Below are positions 17,692 through 27,095 of a DNA stretch of 64,000 nt, piece by piece. A program made the translations under genes and the position numbers. Under the pieces are notes generated by a model. The model searched no databases. It was not told the origin of the DNA and saw nothing but the letters and a program-made list of their open reading frames with translations. Origin of the DNA: Christiangramia crocea (GTDB lineage: Bacteria > Bacteroidota > Bacteroidia > Flavobacteriales > Flavobacteriaceae); the NCBI RefSeq assembly GCF_022410465.1, contig NZ_JAJSON010000020.1, forward strand, positions 166,581 through 230,580. Direction: 5' to 3'. Each line of letters opens with the position of its first letter. Within the stretch, counting starts at the first letter, position 1.

Positions 17692-18830
17692 GATTGTTCC
17701 TTTTTAAGAAGGTCTTTCTGACCTTCAACCTTCACCAGCATTCCAGAATATGCTCCCGGCACATTTGCCGAAAGTATTCTTGTTCCATCTTCAAGACCCT
17801 TTATTACTACCGTATTGTTAGTGAAATACACCGGGTTCACATCTACCAGGTTAAGTGTACTGTCCTGAACCACAAAAACCCGGGATCTTTCTACCAGCAA
17901 CTCCCTTGGGATCTCTATGGCGTTTTCTTCATCTTTGGCATCCAGTTTCGCCTCCAGATACATTCCTTCACTCAACTCAGGATTTTCTACACGAATGAAC
18001 ACCCGGATACTTTGAGTTTCCGGATTCACTTTTCCGTTGATCCTGCTTACAGTCCCTTCATAGGTTTCAGTGCCTTCCAGGTTTGCAAGTTCCACTTTCT
18101 TTCCTATTTCAAGAACATCACTGAATTTTTTTGCGATAGAAACCTCCAGCTCATAAACACTGGGATCTATATATTCTCCCAGTTTCTGTCCCGGTCTTAT
18201 AAGAGTTCCCCTATTCACCAGGGCTTCAGTAAGTATACCATCATAGGGTGCAATTATACTATATTTTGAAAGTCGCTCTTCCAGATTTTTCACATTGTAG
18301 TATGCTGAAATTATTCCGCGGCCAGTAATGAAATACTGTTCCTGCTCCGTATCTGTCTCAGGAAGTGCAGGAACCGGTTTTGAGATATCAAAATTATTGA
18401 GATACTTCTCCCATTTCTGAAATGCATCAGGATAATCCAGTCTTAGATCTGGCATTAGAGAGGTTATATTATTATAAAGATCACTCTTCGCCGCCTGCAC
18501 ACTGGCGCGGTATTCTTCTGAATCTATACTCAGCAACACCTGGCCTTTGCGATATTCTTGCCCCGGACGGAAATCCTTACTGCTATATCTAAAAATGCCC
18601 TGTACTTCTGAATATAGTTCCATTCTGTGAAGGGCCGTAATATTCCCATTTGCGGGAACTACAATAGGTACGGTCCGATTCCTTACCGTATCTATAAATA
18701 CACTCTTCACAGTTTTCGTGACGGGAGGTTTCTCCTTCACGTTACTGTCTATAATAAGTTTTGCGCCAAAAATGGCAACAATAATGAGCACAATGCCCAA
18801 AGCAGATAGAATGATCTTGCGTTTATCCAT
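17688..18830 (-). CDS. RND exporter periplasmic adaptor (membrane fusion protein)
   Basis: 380 residues with a single N-terminal membrane anchor (about 7-27). The lipoyl half-motifs (GQEYRKGQVLLSID near 98-111 and SIIAPYDGILTEALVNRGTLI near 200) flank a short helical hairpin, followed by a beta-barrel domain and a membrane-proximal domain with NTVVIKGLEDGTRILSANVPGAYSGMLVKV. It bridges the pump and the TolC channel. It is the first gene of the operon MFP-RND-TolC-CPXCG. An AT-rich 63-bp gap separates it from the ABC-F gene upstream; I see no clean TAnnTTTG promoter there. Confidence 0.9.
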   Translation of the reverse strand: MDKRKIILSALGIVLIIVAIFGAKLIIDSNVKEKPPVTKTVKSVFIDTVRNRTVPIVVPANGNITALHRMELYSEVQGIFRYSSKDFRPGQEYRKGQVLLSIDSEEYRASVQAAKSDLYNNITSLMPDLRLDYPDAFQKWEKYLNNFDISKPVPALPETDTEQEQYFITGRGIISAYYNVKNLEERLSKYSIIAPYDGILTEALVNRGTLIRPGQKLGEYIDPSVYELEVSIAKKFSDVLEIGKKVELANLEGTETYEGTVSRINGKVNPETQSIRVFIRVENPELSEGMYLEAKLDAKDEENAIEIPRELLVERSRVFVVQDSTLNLVDVNPVYFTNNTVVIKGLEDGTRILSANVPGAYSGMLVKVEGQKDLLKKEQS

Positions 18831-18893
18831 AATATCTATTAAGACTGAAATTTGTCCATATGGTTTAATTGTAAATTGAAATTCGATACATTT

Positions 18894-20810
18894 TTAACTC
18901 AATCCCTCCAGATCGAGCTGGAGTTCCTCCCACTCTTCCATGAGTTTCTCAAGTTTCTTTTTGGAAGCATTATAGTTATTGAGAAAATCGGGTTTAGTTA
19001 CCGTATTCTCATAATTCTCTGCCAACTGTTTGTCTTTCGCCTTCAAATCTTTTTCGAGCTTTGTTATTTTGGCTTCCGTTTTACTCAGTCGGTTTTTTAA
19101 TTTTTTTATTTCTTTTTGATCGGAAAAAGATCTTTTCTCGGCACTCTCATTTCGTGGCTTTGACGCTTTTACTTTCTCGCTCTTTTCCACTGCCCTCATA
19201 TCCTGAAGTTTTCTCTGCTCCAGGTAATAATCTATATCGCCAAGATACTCTTTGATCTTATGATTCCTGAACTCATAGATCCTGCTTGTTAGATTCTGAA
19301 GAAAGTCCCGGTCGTGAGAAACGAGGATCAGGGTGCCTTCAAAATTCTTTAAAGCTTCCTTTAAGACGTTCTTTGATTTGATGTCTAAATGATTCGTGGG
19401 CTCATCCATTACCAGCACATTGAAGGGTTCCAGTAACATCTTGCATAATGCAAGTCTGTTCCTTTCACCTCCAGATAACACCTTCACTTTCTTTTCCACT
19501 TCATCTCCGCGGAAAAGGAAAGCTCCCAGCATATCCCTAACCTTTGTCCTGTTTCTTTCGTTCGCTGCATCTTCCATAGTTTCCAGTACGGTTTTCTTAC
19601 CATCAAGATACTCAGCCTGATTTTGTGCGAAATATCCCAGCTGAACATTATGTCCAAGTTTCAATTTTCCCTGATGCTGAATTTCTCCAATGATGATCTT
19701 AGCCAGCGTGGTTTTCCCCTGCCCGTTCTGACCTACAAAAGCGATTTTGCTTTGCCTTTCGATCAGGAAGTTTACATCCCTGAGCACCTTCTTATCTCCA
19801 TACGATTTTTCCAGGTGCTCCGCCTCAATCACCACCTTTCCCGGATTTAGGGATACAGGAAAGTTGACCGCCATCACCGCATTATCATCTTCATCCACCT
19901 CAATACGATCTATCTTCTCAAGTTTTTTAATGAGGGACTGAGCCATCGAAGCCTTGCTGGCCTTAGCGCGGAACTTATCTATAAGTTTCTCTGTGTTCTC
20001 GATCTCCTTTTGCTGATTTTTCTGTGCTGCCAACTGTTGGTCACGCAGTTCCTTTCTGAATTCAATAAATTCAGAATAAGGTTTACGGTAATCGTAGATA
20101 CTTCCCAGGGAGATCTCTATACTGCGATTGGTAACATTATTGAGAAACATCTTATCATGCGATACCAGCATCACCGAACCGGGATAATTGTTAAGAAAAC
20201 CTTCAAGCCAGATGATACTTTCAATATCAAGGTGATTAGTAGGCTCATCCAGCAGCAGAATATCATTGTTCTGGAGCAGTAATTTAGCAAGCTCTATCCT
20301 CATTCTCCATCCGCCGGAAAAGGTGTCTGTAGGCTTATCAAAATCTTCCCGTTCAAAACCAAGACCCTGAAGAACTTTTTCAGTCTCTCCCTCATAATTA
20401 TAGCCGCCAATGATCTCATACTGATGAGTGATCTCACTAAGATCCTGAATCAACTGGTTATAAGATTCGCTTTCATAATCTGTACGGGTCGCCAGTTGCT
20501 CATTGATATGAGCCATCTTTTCTTCCAGCACCTTGATCTCTTCAAAGGCCTGGTGAGCTTCATCCACTACGGTCCTTCCTCTTTCAAAATCCAGATCTTG
20601 CTTTAAAAAGCCTATTTTAAGCTCTTTATCCTTGGCGATCTGTCCCGAATCATATTCCTGTTCCCCGGAAATAATCTTAAGTAAGGTGGATTTTCCGGCA
20701 CCATTTTTTCCGATCAATCCCACTCTGTCCCCGGCTCCCAACCTAAAACTGATCTCATGGAAAAGATATTCTCCACCGAATGAAACTGAAAGATTATGAA
20801 TATTAAGCAT
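18894..20810 (-). CDS. ABC-F family ATPase (YheS/Uup-like)
   Basis: 638 residues, two ABC domains in one chain and no membrane segments. The first has Walker A GKNGAGKS (about 35-42), signature FSGGWRMR and DEPTNHLD; the second has GQNGQGKT, LSGGERNRLA and DEPTNHLD. A charged linker of the PtIM type lies between, and a C-terminal coiled coil (about 560-630, rich in Lys/Glu) resembles that of Uup. ABC-F proteins bind the ribosome and rescue or regulate stalled translation. It is divergent from the DUF983 gene. Confidence 0.93.
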   Translation of the reverse strand: MLNIHNLSVSFGGEYLFHEISFRLGAGDRVGLIGKNGAGKSTLLKIISGEQEYDSGQIAKDKELKIGFLKQDLDFERGRTVVDEAHQAFEEIKVLEEKMAHINEQLATRTDYESESYNQLIQDLSEITHQYEIIGGYNYEGETEKVLQGLGFEREDFDKPTDTFSGGWRMRIELAKLLLQNNDILLLDEPTNHLDIESIIWLEGFLNNYPGSVMLVSHDKMFLNNVTNRSIEISLGSIYDYRKPYSEFIEFRKELRDQQLAAQKNQQKEIENTEKLIDKFRAKASKASMAQSLIKKLEKIDRIEVDEDDNAVMAVNFPVSLNPGKVVIEAEHLEKSYGDKKVLRDVNFLIERQSKIAFVGQNGQGKTTLAKIIIGEIQHQGKLKLGHNVQLGYFAQNQAEYLDGKKTVLETMEDAANERNRTKVRDMLGAFLFRGDEVEKKVKVLSGGERNRLALCKMLLEPFNVLVMDEPTNHLDIKSKNVLKEALKNFEGTLILVSHDRDFLQNLTSRIYEFRNHKIKEYLGDIDYYLEQRKLQDMRAVEKSEKVKASKPRNESAEKRSFSDQKEIKKLKNRLSKTEAKITKLEKDLKAKDKQLAENYENTVTKPDFLNNYNASKKKLEKLMEEWEELQLDLEGLS

Positions 20811-20849
20811 CTGTAACTTATATAACTTTATAATTCCTGCAAAGATGCT

Positions 20850-20857
20850 TAAATTTG
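20850..20857 (+). promoter_or_regulatory. possible -7 promoter box of the DUF983 gene
   Basis: TAAATTTG fits the TAnnTTTG box, 18 bases before the ATG at 20876. No TTG is present at the expected upstream distance, so the match is partial. Confidence 0.4.
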
Positions 20858-20875
20858 CTATGCAAAAAAAATTAG

Positions 20876-21262
20876 ATGAGCCTTCTTAAAGGAACCAAAA
20901 TTTACAGCATTCTTACCGGCACCTGTCCCGTCTGTCACGAAGAAAGTATGTATATAGAATCAAACCCATACAAACTCAACCGGGTATATAAAATGCATGA
21001 ACGCTGCTCGAACTGCGGCACTAAATATAAGATTGAACCTTCCTTTTTTTATGGGGCTATGTATGTAAGCTATGCTGTGGGAATAGCATTTGCAGTGGCC
21101 GCTTTCGTGATCTCATATGTATTCCTTGGCGCCAGTCTTATGGGTGCTTTTTTGTCCATTGTTGGCACTTTAATAGTGTTCATGCCGGTGATCATGCGTT
21201 TATCTAGAAATATCTGGATCAACATTTTTTTTAAATACAATAAAAACTCGGGAAAGAATTAA
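20876..21262 (+). CDS. DUF983 membrane protein with zinc-ribbon-like N-terminus
   Basis: 128 residues. Two Cys pairs, CPVC near residue 20 and CSNC near residue 45, make a zinc-ribbon-like head, and two transmembrane helices follow (about 62-85 and 88-110). The arrangement and the EPSFFYGAMYVSYA segment fit the DUF983 family. No role is established. It overlaps the end of the convergent FAD oxidoreductase gene by 4 bases (21259-21262), so transcripts from the two strands meet here. Confidence 0.82.
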   Translation: MSLLKGTKIYSILTGTCPVCHEESMYIESNPYKLNRVYKMHERCSNCGTKYKIEPSFFYGAMYVSYAVGIAFAVAAFVISYVFLGASLMGAFLSIVGTLIVFMPVIMRLSRNIWINIFFKYNKNSGKN

Positions 21263-22317
21263 TTCTTAGAATAATATTTTTGGGTAAACCGCTGAAGGTC
21301 GATTTCCAAATCCAGGGGCTTGCCATTTTCTATGTTTTCGATAAGCTCTACAGCCATATTAGGAGCTATAAGTACTCCCCGGCTTCCAAAGCCATTACAG
21401 CAATAAAGATTGGATATTTCGGGATGTTCTCCCACAAGGGGCCGACGATCAGCCACAGCCGGGCGAATCCCAGCTACCTGATCTACTACTTCAAAATCAC
21501 ATTTTATCAGTTCTTTCAACTGACCTATAAGGCGCTCTTTTGCCTTGGTAGTCGTTTCAGGAGTTTTATCACTATGGTCGTAGGTAGCACCCACCTTGTA
21601 AAGGTTATTTCCCAGTGGAAGCAAAAACACCGAAGACTTCACCGCGAAGTCGAGATTAAGATCTTCCGAGTAAATAGTGATATACTCGCCTTTATTTCCA
21701 TTTAGAGGCAGGTAGTCAAAATACGGGTTTTTCTTTAGGCCATAGCCTTCACAAAAGACAATATTAGTAGTTTTAAGGCCTTTATAATCAAAATGATCCT
21801 TCTCTATCTTAAGAGCGGAATAGTCAAACCTTTCATCTTTAAATGTGCCTTTATCCTTAAGATAAGCACTATAACTATCCAGGAGATTTTCCGTATCGAT
21901 ATTCCCGGTATTCAATACCTTTCCCAGAGAATGATCAGCGATTAAGTTGGGGTTGGAATTCTTTTTTAAGTCGGGATCCAAAAAAGGGGATAAAGAGGAT
22001 CTGTCTGCCGCCACAAACCATTCATTCCGTTCTTCAACCGAATGAAATCTTCGGTAAATATTCCAGTTATGAATAAGTCTTACATGAAGTTTCTGTTCCA
22101 GCTGCTCATAAAAAGGAATGGCTGATTTAATCTGTTCAGCGGCCTTCCAGGCTGGAGTGAATCTTTTCAGAATTACAGGATTGAAAATTCCTCCTGCCAC
22201 ATAGGAAGAGTTTTGAGAATTATCTTCATAAACAACAAACTTCTTATTCCTTTTCTCCAGTTCTTCTGAAATAGCGACACCGCTGAGTCCGAGACCAACA
22301 ACTATATAATCCAACAT
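21259..22317 (-). CDS. FAD-dependent oxidoreductase (DAO family, MnmC C-domain-like)
   Basis: 352 residues. The Rossmann dinucleotide site is at the N-terminus (VVGLGLSGVAISEEL), followed by the E-rich second strand (VVYEDNS). The C-terminal part has QVAGIRPAVADRRPLVGEH and CCNGFGSRGVLIAPNMA, the FAD-closing motif of D-amino-acid-oxidase-like enzymes. It reads like a glycine/D-amino acid oxidase or the oxidase half of MnmC, but the substrate is unknown. A promoter-like TTG (22352-22350) and TATCTTTA (22329-22322, one mismatch) with a 20-base spacer lie just upstream, which would give almost no leader. Confidence 0.8.
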   Translation of the reverse strand: MLDYIVVGLGLSGVAISEELEKRNKKFVVYEDNSQNSSYVAGGIFNPVILKRFTPAWKAAEQIKSAIPFYEQLEQKLHVRLIHNWNIYRRFHSVEERNEWFVAADRSSLSPFLDPDLKKNSNPNLIADHSLGKVLNTGNIDTENLLDSYSAYLKDKGTFKDERFDYSALKIEKDHFDYKGLKTTNIVFCEGYGLKKNPYFDYLPLNGNKGEYITIYSEDLNLDFAVKSSVFLLPLGNNLYKVGATYDHSDKTPETTTKAKERLIGQLKELIKCDFEVVDQVAGIRPAVADRRPLVGEHPEISNLYCCNGFGSRGVLIAPNMAVELIENIENGKPLDLEIDLQRFTQKYYSKN

Positions 22318-22362
22318 GGGTTAAAGATATTAAGCCTGTTAGCTAATATCAAGAAATAGGAA

Positions 22363-22390
22363 TAAAAAAAAGCGCTCGGAAAGGAGCGCC
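22363..22390 (-). terminator. terminator of the gldKLMN operon
   Basis: GCGCTC at 22372-22377 and GAGCGC at 22384-22389 around GGAAAG; on the minus strand it runs into a stretch of eight T. It lies 25 bases after the gldN stop. Confidence 0.8.
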
Positions 22391-22414
22391 TTATATTTTA
22401 TTAAAGCAAGTGGA

Positions 22415-23308
22415 TTAATAACTCCACATATCCTGTTCAAAATTCCTGATCTGTTCTTTGATTCGTTGTGACTCGAGTAGCTGCATAAATGCATTATCCG
22501 CAATGTACTCGTCAATAGCACGGTCTCCCTGCACGTTATCTTCTTTATAGATGACACCGTCAAACCTTCTGGAATTCAACAAATGATCAAATGAAATGGT
22601 CTGCGAAGTATTACCTCCGGTGAATACCTTAGCATCGTGCAAAACCTCTCTGGCATCCGGATACCATACCCAGAACAATTCAACAAGATCGGTTTGCCCG
22701 GAATCTATAAAGTTAACATCGGGAGCTACCGGGGCAATCCCCAGCAAACGATATTTCAACTCAGCCAGACGCTTGTCGAAATACCAAAGGCCACGAATAT
22801 GATATTCCGCAATATCAGCTGAACCAAGATCACGACGATCTATAAACTGTTCATCAACTTCTTCACCGGCATTGTATTGTTCAATACCAAGATCGGTTGT
22901 ATCTACTTTGGAAAGTGTTGCTCTGATATCCTTCAAGGTTCTTTTTTCAGTGAAATAAGAATCAGCATAAATATTCTCGATCTTACCTTGTTTAATCGCG
23001 CTTACAAGAACATCATAAAGCGACCTCCTGTTTGTGCCTATATTATTGGTATCGATAGGATAATAAAGAGGGAAATTCACCCTTTCATCAAGATCGATGA
23101 TCTCCCACACCCCTTTAGACCATAAGATATCGCGGTCACCCACATATCCATACTCCAAAGGCTTATCTTCTTTATCTACCAAGGCCTGAGCTTCCGATTT
23201 TTTCCCAATATCCTCAGGTTTATCGGCGTTCAGGATGTTTGCCTGACCGAAAGAAGACACACCTATCATCATCACAAATCCATATACGAAAAATTCTTTC
23301 AAGCTCAT
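22415..23308 (-). CDS. gldN: gliding motility / type IX secretion protein GldN
   Basis: 297 residues with a signal peptide (VYGFVMMIGVSSFGQ, cut about residue 22). The sequence carries the family pattern: DRDILWSKGVWEIIDLDERVN near residue 60, YADSYFTEKRTL, IEQYNAGEEVDEQFIDRRD and GLWYFDKRLAELKYRLLGIAPV. GldN is periplasmic and forms a ring with the lipoprotein GldK at the outer membrane, contacting the GldLM motor. It is the last gene of the operon, 12 bases after gldM. Confidence 0.93.
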   Translation of the reverse strand: MSLKEFFVYGFVMMIGVSSFGQANILNADKPEDIGKKSEAQALVDKEDKPLEYGYVGDRDILWSKGVWEIIDLDERVNFPLYYPIDTNNIGTNRRSLYDVLVSAIKQGKIENIYADSYFTEKRTLKDIRATLSKVDTTDLGIEQYNAGEEVDEQFIDRRDLGSADIAEYHIRGLWYFDKRLAELKYRLLGIAPVAPDVNFIDSGQTDLVELFWVWYPDAREVLHDAKVFTGGNTSQTISFDHLLNSRRFDGVIYKEDNVQGDRAIDEYIADNAFMQLLESQRIKEQIRNFEQDMWSY

Positions 23309-23320
23309 TTCTTTAAAATT

Positions 23321-24862
23321 TTAGTTTGTAAGCTCTATCACTACAGGGGCAACCTTCTTAAGCTTATAGCTTGAGTTCCCAGCAAGAGAAGCTTCAATAT
23401 CATATATCTGAACAGACTCTCCACGACCAGCACGTCTAAGTGCAGCCTTAGCCCTGTCATCTAATCTACTACCATTCACAATGATGGTTGGCTGTCCCGG
23501 AACCTTGAACTTAAACCCGGTAACATTCAGATTGAGGTCAAAATCAAAATCCGGAAGGGAGGCTCCAACGCTGGCGATCTCAAGACTGTTTCTCTGCATA
23601 GACACCGCGCCGTCTTCTCCACGAATGGTTCCTACAGGTCGTGGAATATCTTTTACTCTAAAGGTCTTTCTGTCTGAAACAGTTTTTCCTCCAGGAAGAT
23701 TACCACTAACACTAATGGTCACTTCTCTCGCCTGTAATGTAGTTACGTCCATCAAATAATTTCCGGTACCTCCCGCAGATCGTAAACCAGGAGCATTAGC
23801 ACTTACATTGCTCACACCGGGAATAGAAATCGTCATAGGGTTTTGAACCCCGCGATAAACTACATTCATCTTATCTGCAGAAATAACTGCTGAATTCGGC
23901 AACGGTATCACGTTATAGGAATCAGAAATCGAAATACTTTTCAGGGAATCGTTCTCCATATACTGAAGCTCACCCGAAATCTTTTGCTCTCCAACATTCC
24001 CAGCAGGAAATTCAAGCATTACCTGACCGGCCTGAGTATTTTCAACTTTTTTGCCGTTTATCACCACATTTTCAAATTGAAGTGTGTTATCAAAACGTCC
24101 TAAAACCACTTTCCCTGTGAAGTTCTCTCCACTAAAGAAAGCAGGTTTACTCGGAATTACAATTGCTTCATAATTTTTTAAAGAAACATCACTTTGCAGC
24201 TGACCTGAAAGCATAGATGACAGGATTTCACTCTCTGTATTCTTAATATCAGCCTGTAACTGAGTAAGCTGAGTAATAGAAGCAACTAAAGGGAAACCTT
24301 CGAATCTGTATTTTAACCAAGGCACCTGGGCTCCTTCAACATTTTCAGGCTCTGTAGCAAATGTTTTATCGATGTTTACCTTACTCGCAATAGCAGGATA
24401 ACTACTGCTAAGAATTTCAGAAACACTTTCTCTATACTGCTGAATATTGTTCAGGAATTCTTCACCTTTTGGCGAAATTCTACCGGATTGAAAGAACATT
24501 TCGTCCATTGCGGTAGATTGATCCATAGTCTCATAATCTTTTGGGTCATCTACGGAATTTTTCAATTCTGATTTGATACCTTCAATATACTCACTAAGAT
24601 TCGTAGAAAGTTCATGAATTCTATCAGCATCTTCTTTTATAGAAGTATATTTTGCAGGTTGCTCTTCTACCTTGGTAGCCAGCCCTGCCATTAATGCGTT
24701 ATTTCTTTCAGCATAATTTGCTGTAGACGCAGTCAATTTTTCATTCATAAGTCCAAAAGCGGTAAGTACCTCCTTGGACATATTTAATGCCATCATGGCG
24801 ATGAAAACCAGATACATCAGGTTTATCATCTTCTGCCTTGGCGATTGTTTTCCGGATGCCAT
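23321..24862 (-). CDS. gldM: gliding motility / type IX secretion protein GldM
   Basis: 513 residues, the expected size. A short cytoplasmic tail (MASGKQSPRQKM) precedes one transmembrane helix (about 13-33, MINLMYLVFIAMMALNMSK) that contacts GldL. The periplasmic part is four domains: a helical D1 (about 35-220) and three beta domains, with GTIRGEDGAVSMQRNSL near the end. GldL and GldM form the proton-driven rotary motor that powers secretion and gliding. It lies 50 bases after gldL and 12 bases before gldN. Confidence 0.94.
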   Translation of the reverse strand: MASGKQSPRQKMINLMYLVFIAMMALNMSKEVLTAFGLMNEKLTASTANYAERNNALMAGLATKVEEQPAKYTSIKEDADRIHELSTNLSEYIEGIKSELKNSVDDPKDYETMDQSTAMDEMFFQSGRISPKGEEFLNNIQQYRESVSEILSSSYPAIASKVNIDKTFATEPENVEGAQVPWLKYRFEGFPLVASITQLTQLQADIKNTESEILSSMLSGQLQSDVSLKNYEAIVIPSKPAFFSGENFTGKVVLGRFDNTLQFENVVINGKKVENTQAGQVMLEFPAGNVGEQKISGELQYMENDSLKSISISDSYNVIPLPNSAVISADKMNVVYRGVQNPMTISIPGVSNVSANAPGLRSAGGTGNYLMDVTTLQAREVTISVSGNLPGGKTVSDRKTFRVKDIPRPVGTIRGEDGAVSMQRNSLEIASVGASLPDFDFDLNLNVTGFKFKVPGQPTIIVNGSRLDDRAKAALRRAGRGESVQIYDIEASLAGNSSYKLKKVAPVVIELTN

Positions 24863-24912
24863 GTCTAATTAGTCTTTTTAATTAATAAAAACAGCTTAAT
24901 TGATAGATTCAA

Positions 24913-25560
24913 TTAGACTCTTGCTTTTCCGTTCATTGCAGTTAACATGCCACCATACACATTGTTCAGTGAAGCCATGTTATTTGCGAGTGAATCCATT
25001 TGTGCTTTAAGTTTACCCGCATTCTCGGCAACCTCCTGGTTAACCTCAGCCTGTCTGGCAGCAGATTCTACCTGGGCTTTATAGATATTGTTCAAAGTCT
25101 CCATTTGTGCAGCGGCAACGCTAAGTTCTTCACTGTATTTCTTTTGAGAGGCCATGGAATCTACAGTAGGGGCTATTCCTTTAGCGGCTCCTTCAAAATT
25201 TCTAATACTTTCTCCCAGAGAAGTCATCAGACTTGCATCAACCTTAGCCTCTTTCAGCATTTCATCCAGCTTTTTGGATAGCATTCCTTCTGCTTCTTTC
25301 TCTTCAGCAAGGGCCGTGCTTCGCCCCCTTGTTTCACCTCCCGCAAGTTCGGGGTATACAAGTGACCAGTCCACTTCATCATCTACAGGTTCAAATGCCG
25401 AATAAGCAAATACCAGGGCCTCTACGATTAGTCCTAATATTAACATTGGATTACCTCCTGGCCAGTGCATGATTTTAAAAAGGGCACCTAAAATAACTAC
25501 AGATGCTCCCAAACCATACACCATATTGGTAAGTTTCTTTGTGGATCTTGAATTTGCCAT
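24913..25560 (-). CDS. gldL: gliding motility / type IX secretion protein GldL
   Basis: 215 residues. Two transmembrane helices at the N-terminus (about 12-27 and 36-55) contain the conserved FKIMHWPGGNPMLILGLIVEALVFAYSAFEP stretch, whose acidic residue (in GLIVEAL) is thought to conduct protons. A cytoplasmic coiled-coil region of about 150 residues follows (AKVDASLMTSLGESIRN, then repeats with KLKAQMDSLANNM). With GldM it makes the inner-membrane motor. It sits 55 bases after gldK. Confidence 0.94.
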   Translation of the reverse strand: MANSRSTKKLTNMVYGLGASVVILGALFKIMHWPGGNPMLILGLIVEALVFAYSAFEPVDDEVDWSLVYPELAGGETRGRSTALAEEKEAEGMLSKKLDEMLKEAKVDASLMTSLGESIRNFEGAAKGIAPTVDSMASQKKYSEELSVAAAQMETLNNIYKAQVESAARQAEVNQEVAENAGKLKAQMDSLANNMASLNNVYGGMLTAMNGKARV

Positions 25561-25615
25561 AACTCTTAATGTTTAGATTTCTTGGTATAAATAGGTTTAA
25601 GTATACTAAAATAAA

Positions 25616-26980
25616 TTAACGATTATCCTGGTTCAGGGTAACATCAGTTCCGAGATAGTCCTGGACAGTTCTAAAGCCAATATAACTTCTGGCTGAATCC
25701 ATATATTCATAATCTCTGGAACTTACCTGAAGGAAATATGCAACATCCTTCCAGGAACCTCCTCTAACCACTTTTCTACGATCTTGTGGATTGTTAACGG
25801 TAGGGTTCATCGTAGACATATATTCATAGGAACCGGGATCGTATGAAGAATCGACCCATTCTGAAACGTTTCCGGCCATATTATACAGCCCGTAATCATT
25901 TGGATCATATGATTTAGCTTCCACAGTATAAAGTGCCTGATCAGCAGCATAATCACCCCGCAGAGGCTTAAAGTTTGCCATAAAACAACCACGGTCGTTC
26001 AGTGTATAAGGCCCTCCCCATGGATAAGAAGCTCCTTCCAGACCTCCTCTTGCAGCATATTCCCACTCACCTTCGGTTGGTAATCTATATGAGGGAACAT
26101 TTGCATCACCCTTAACACGACGGAAGTCATTATGATATTTGGTTCTCCACTGTGTAAAGGCCCTTGCCTGTTTCCAGGAAACCCCCACAACGGGATAGTC
26201 GTCGAAAGCGCTATGCCAGAAATAATCGTTGTGCATAGGCTCATTATAAGAATAGTTAAAATCTTTGATCCACACGGTGGTATCGGGATAGACCGCTACT
26301 TCCTCATGTTTTATGAAATTGCTTCTATCGCCCTGAGTACGGGCCGCTGCCTGAATATCCATCCAGGAATATTTGAATTTAAGCTTTTTTACGTCGATGG
26401 TGCGCTGACCGTTATACACCTCATCCAAGGGAATGTACATCGAGTCCATCACTTCTGCATAATAAACATCAGGATAATCTTCTGTATCCCAAATAATATC
26501 TATGTCCTTATTAAGTTTTCTGGTTTCATAATCATCGGTTGGACCTCCCTGCCCGTATGTATTGAGCATATATTCCTGATACGGTGTAAGATTTTCAGGA
26601 TCGGCATCTGCAAAAGCGAACTCCCCAATACCATCATCACCGGGGACAGCCCCCTGCATTTCGGCCATAATAGCCAGGTTAACCCTTACAATAGAGTCCC
26701 GAACATAATTAACAAACTGTCTGTATTCTGAATTTGTAATCTCCGTCTCATCCATATAGAATGAACGCACCGTCACCGTTTTTGGAGGCGCATTCTTCTG
26801 GCCGGCTATATCATCATCAGATTTACCCATGATGAAAGAACCACCGGGAATCAATGTCATACCATAAGGTTTCTCCGGATTCCACTTCTTCCCCTCCGCA
26901 CCTACAAGCTGTCCACGATCGCCACCACCACAGCTCGAAAGCAAGGCCAGAACAGCAATGAGCGAAATATACTTCTTCAT
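25616..26980 (-). CDS. gldK: gliding motility / type IX secretion lipoprotein GldK
   Basis: 454 residues with lipobox LALLSSCGGGD (Cys17). The body is a formylglycine-generating-enzyme/SUMF1-type fold: LIPGGSFIMG near residue 43, MDETEITNSEYRQFV near 74, YRLPTEGEWEYAARGG near 305, YNMAGNVSEWVDS near 370, and a closing VVRGGSWKDVAYFL...YIGFRTV. GldK forms a ring with GldN at the inner face of the outer membrane. First gene of gldKLMN; no gldJ is next to it, which is usual. Confidence 0.95.
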   Translation of the reverse strand: MKKYISLIAVLALLSSCGGGDRGQLVGAEGKKWNPEKPYGMTLIPGGSFIMGKSDDDIAGQKNAPPKTVTVRSFYMDETEITNSEYRQFVNYVRDSIVRVNLAIMAEMQGAVPGDDGIGEFAFADADPENLTPYQEYMLNTYGQGGPTDDYETRKLNKDIDIIWDTEDYPDVYYAEVMDSMYIPLDEVYNGQRTIDVKKLKFKYSWMDIQAAARTQGDRSNFIKHEEVAVYPDTTVWIKDFNYSYNEPMHNDYFWHSAFDDYPVVGVSWKQARAFTQWRTKYHNDFRRVKGDANVPSYRLPTEGEWEYAARGGLEGASYPWGGPYTLNDRGCFMANFKPLRGDYAADQALYTVEAKSYDPNDYGLYNMAGNVSEWVDSSYDPGSYEYMSTMNPTVNNPQDRRKVVRGGSWKDVAYFLQVSSRDYEYMDSARSYIGFRTVQDYLGTDVTLNQDNR

Positions 26981-27016
26981 AATTATCTTAGGTTAAGACA
27001 TTTTGATTTACGGCAG

Positions 27017-27047
27017 TAAACCTATCTAATTATTTTTTAAAAAACAA
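27017..27047 (-). promoter_or_regulatory. possible promoter of gldKLMN
   Basis: On the minus strand TTG at 27047-27045 and TAGGTTTA at 27024-27017 (one mismatch to TAnnTTTG), with a 20-base spacer, about 37 bases before the gldK ATG. Confidence 0.4.
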
Positions 27048-27095
27048 TATTTCAGGTAAAAATACAGTAAATCAAGTTAATGCCTGAATACATTT

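Noticed and set aside
26132..26731. 199-codon plus-strand frame opposite gldK
   Set aside because: Antisense to a conserved gld gene, no promoter and an unnatural composition.
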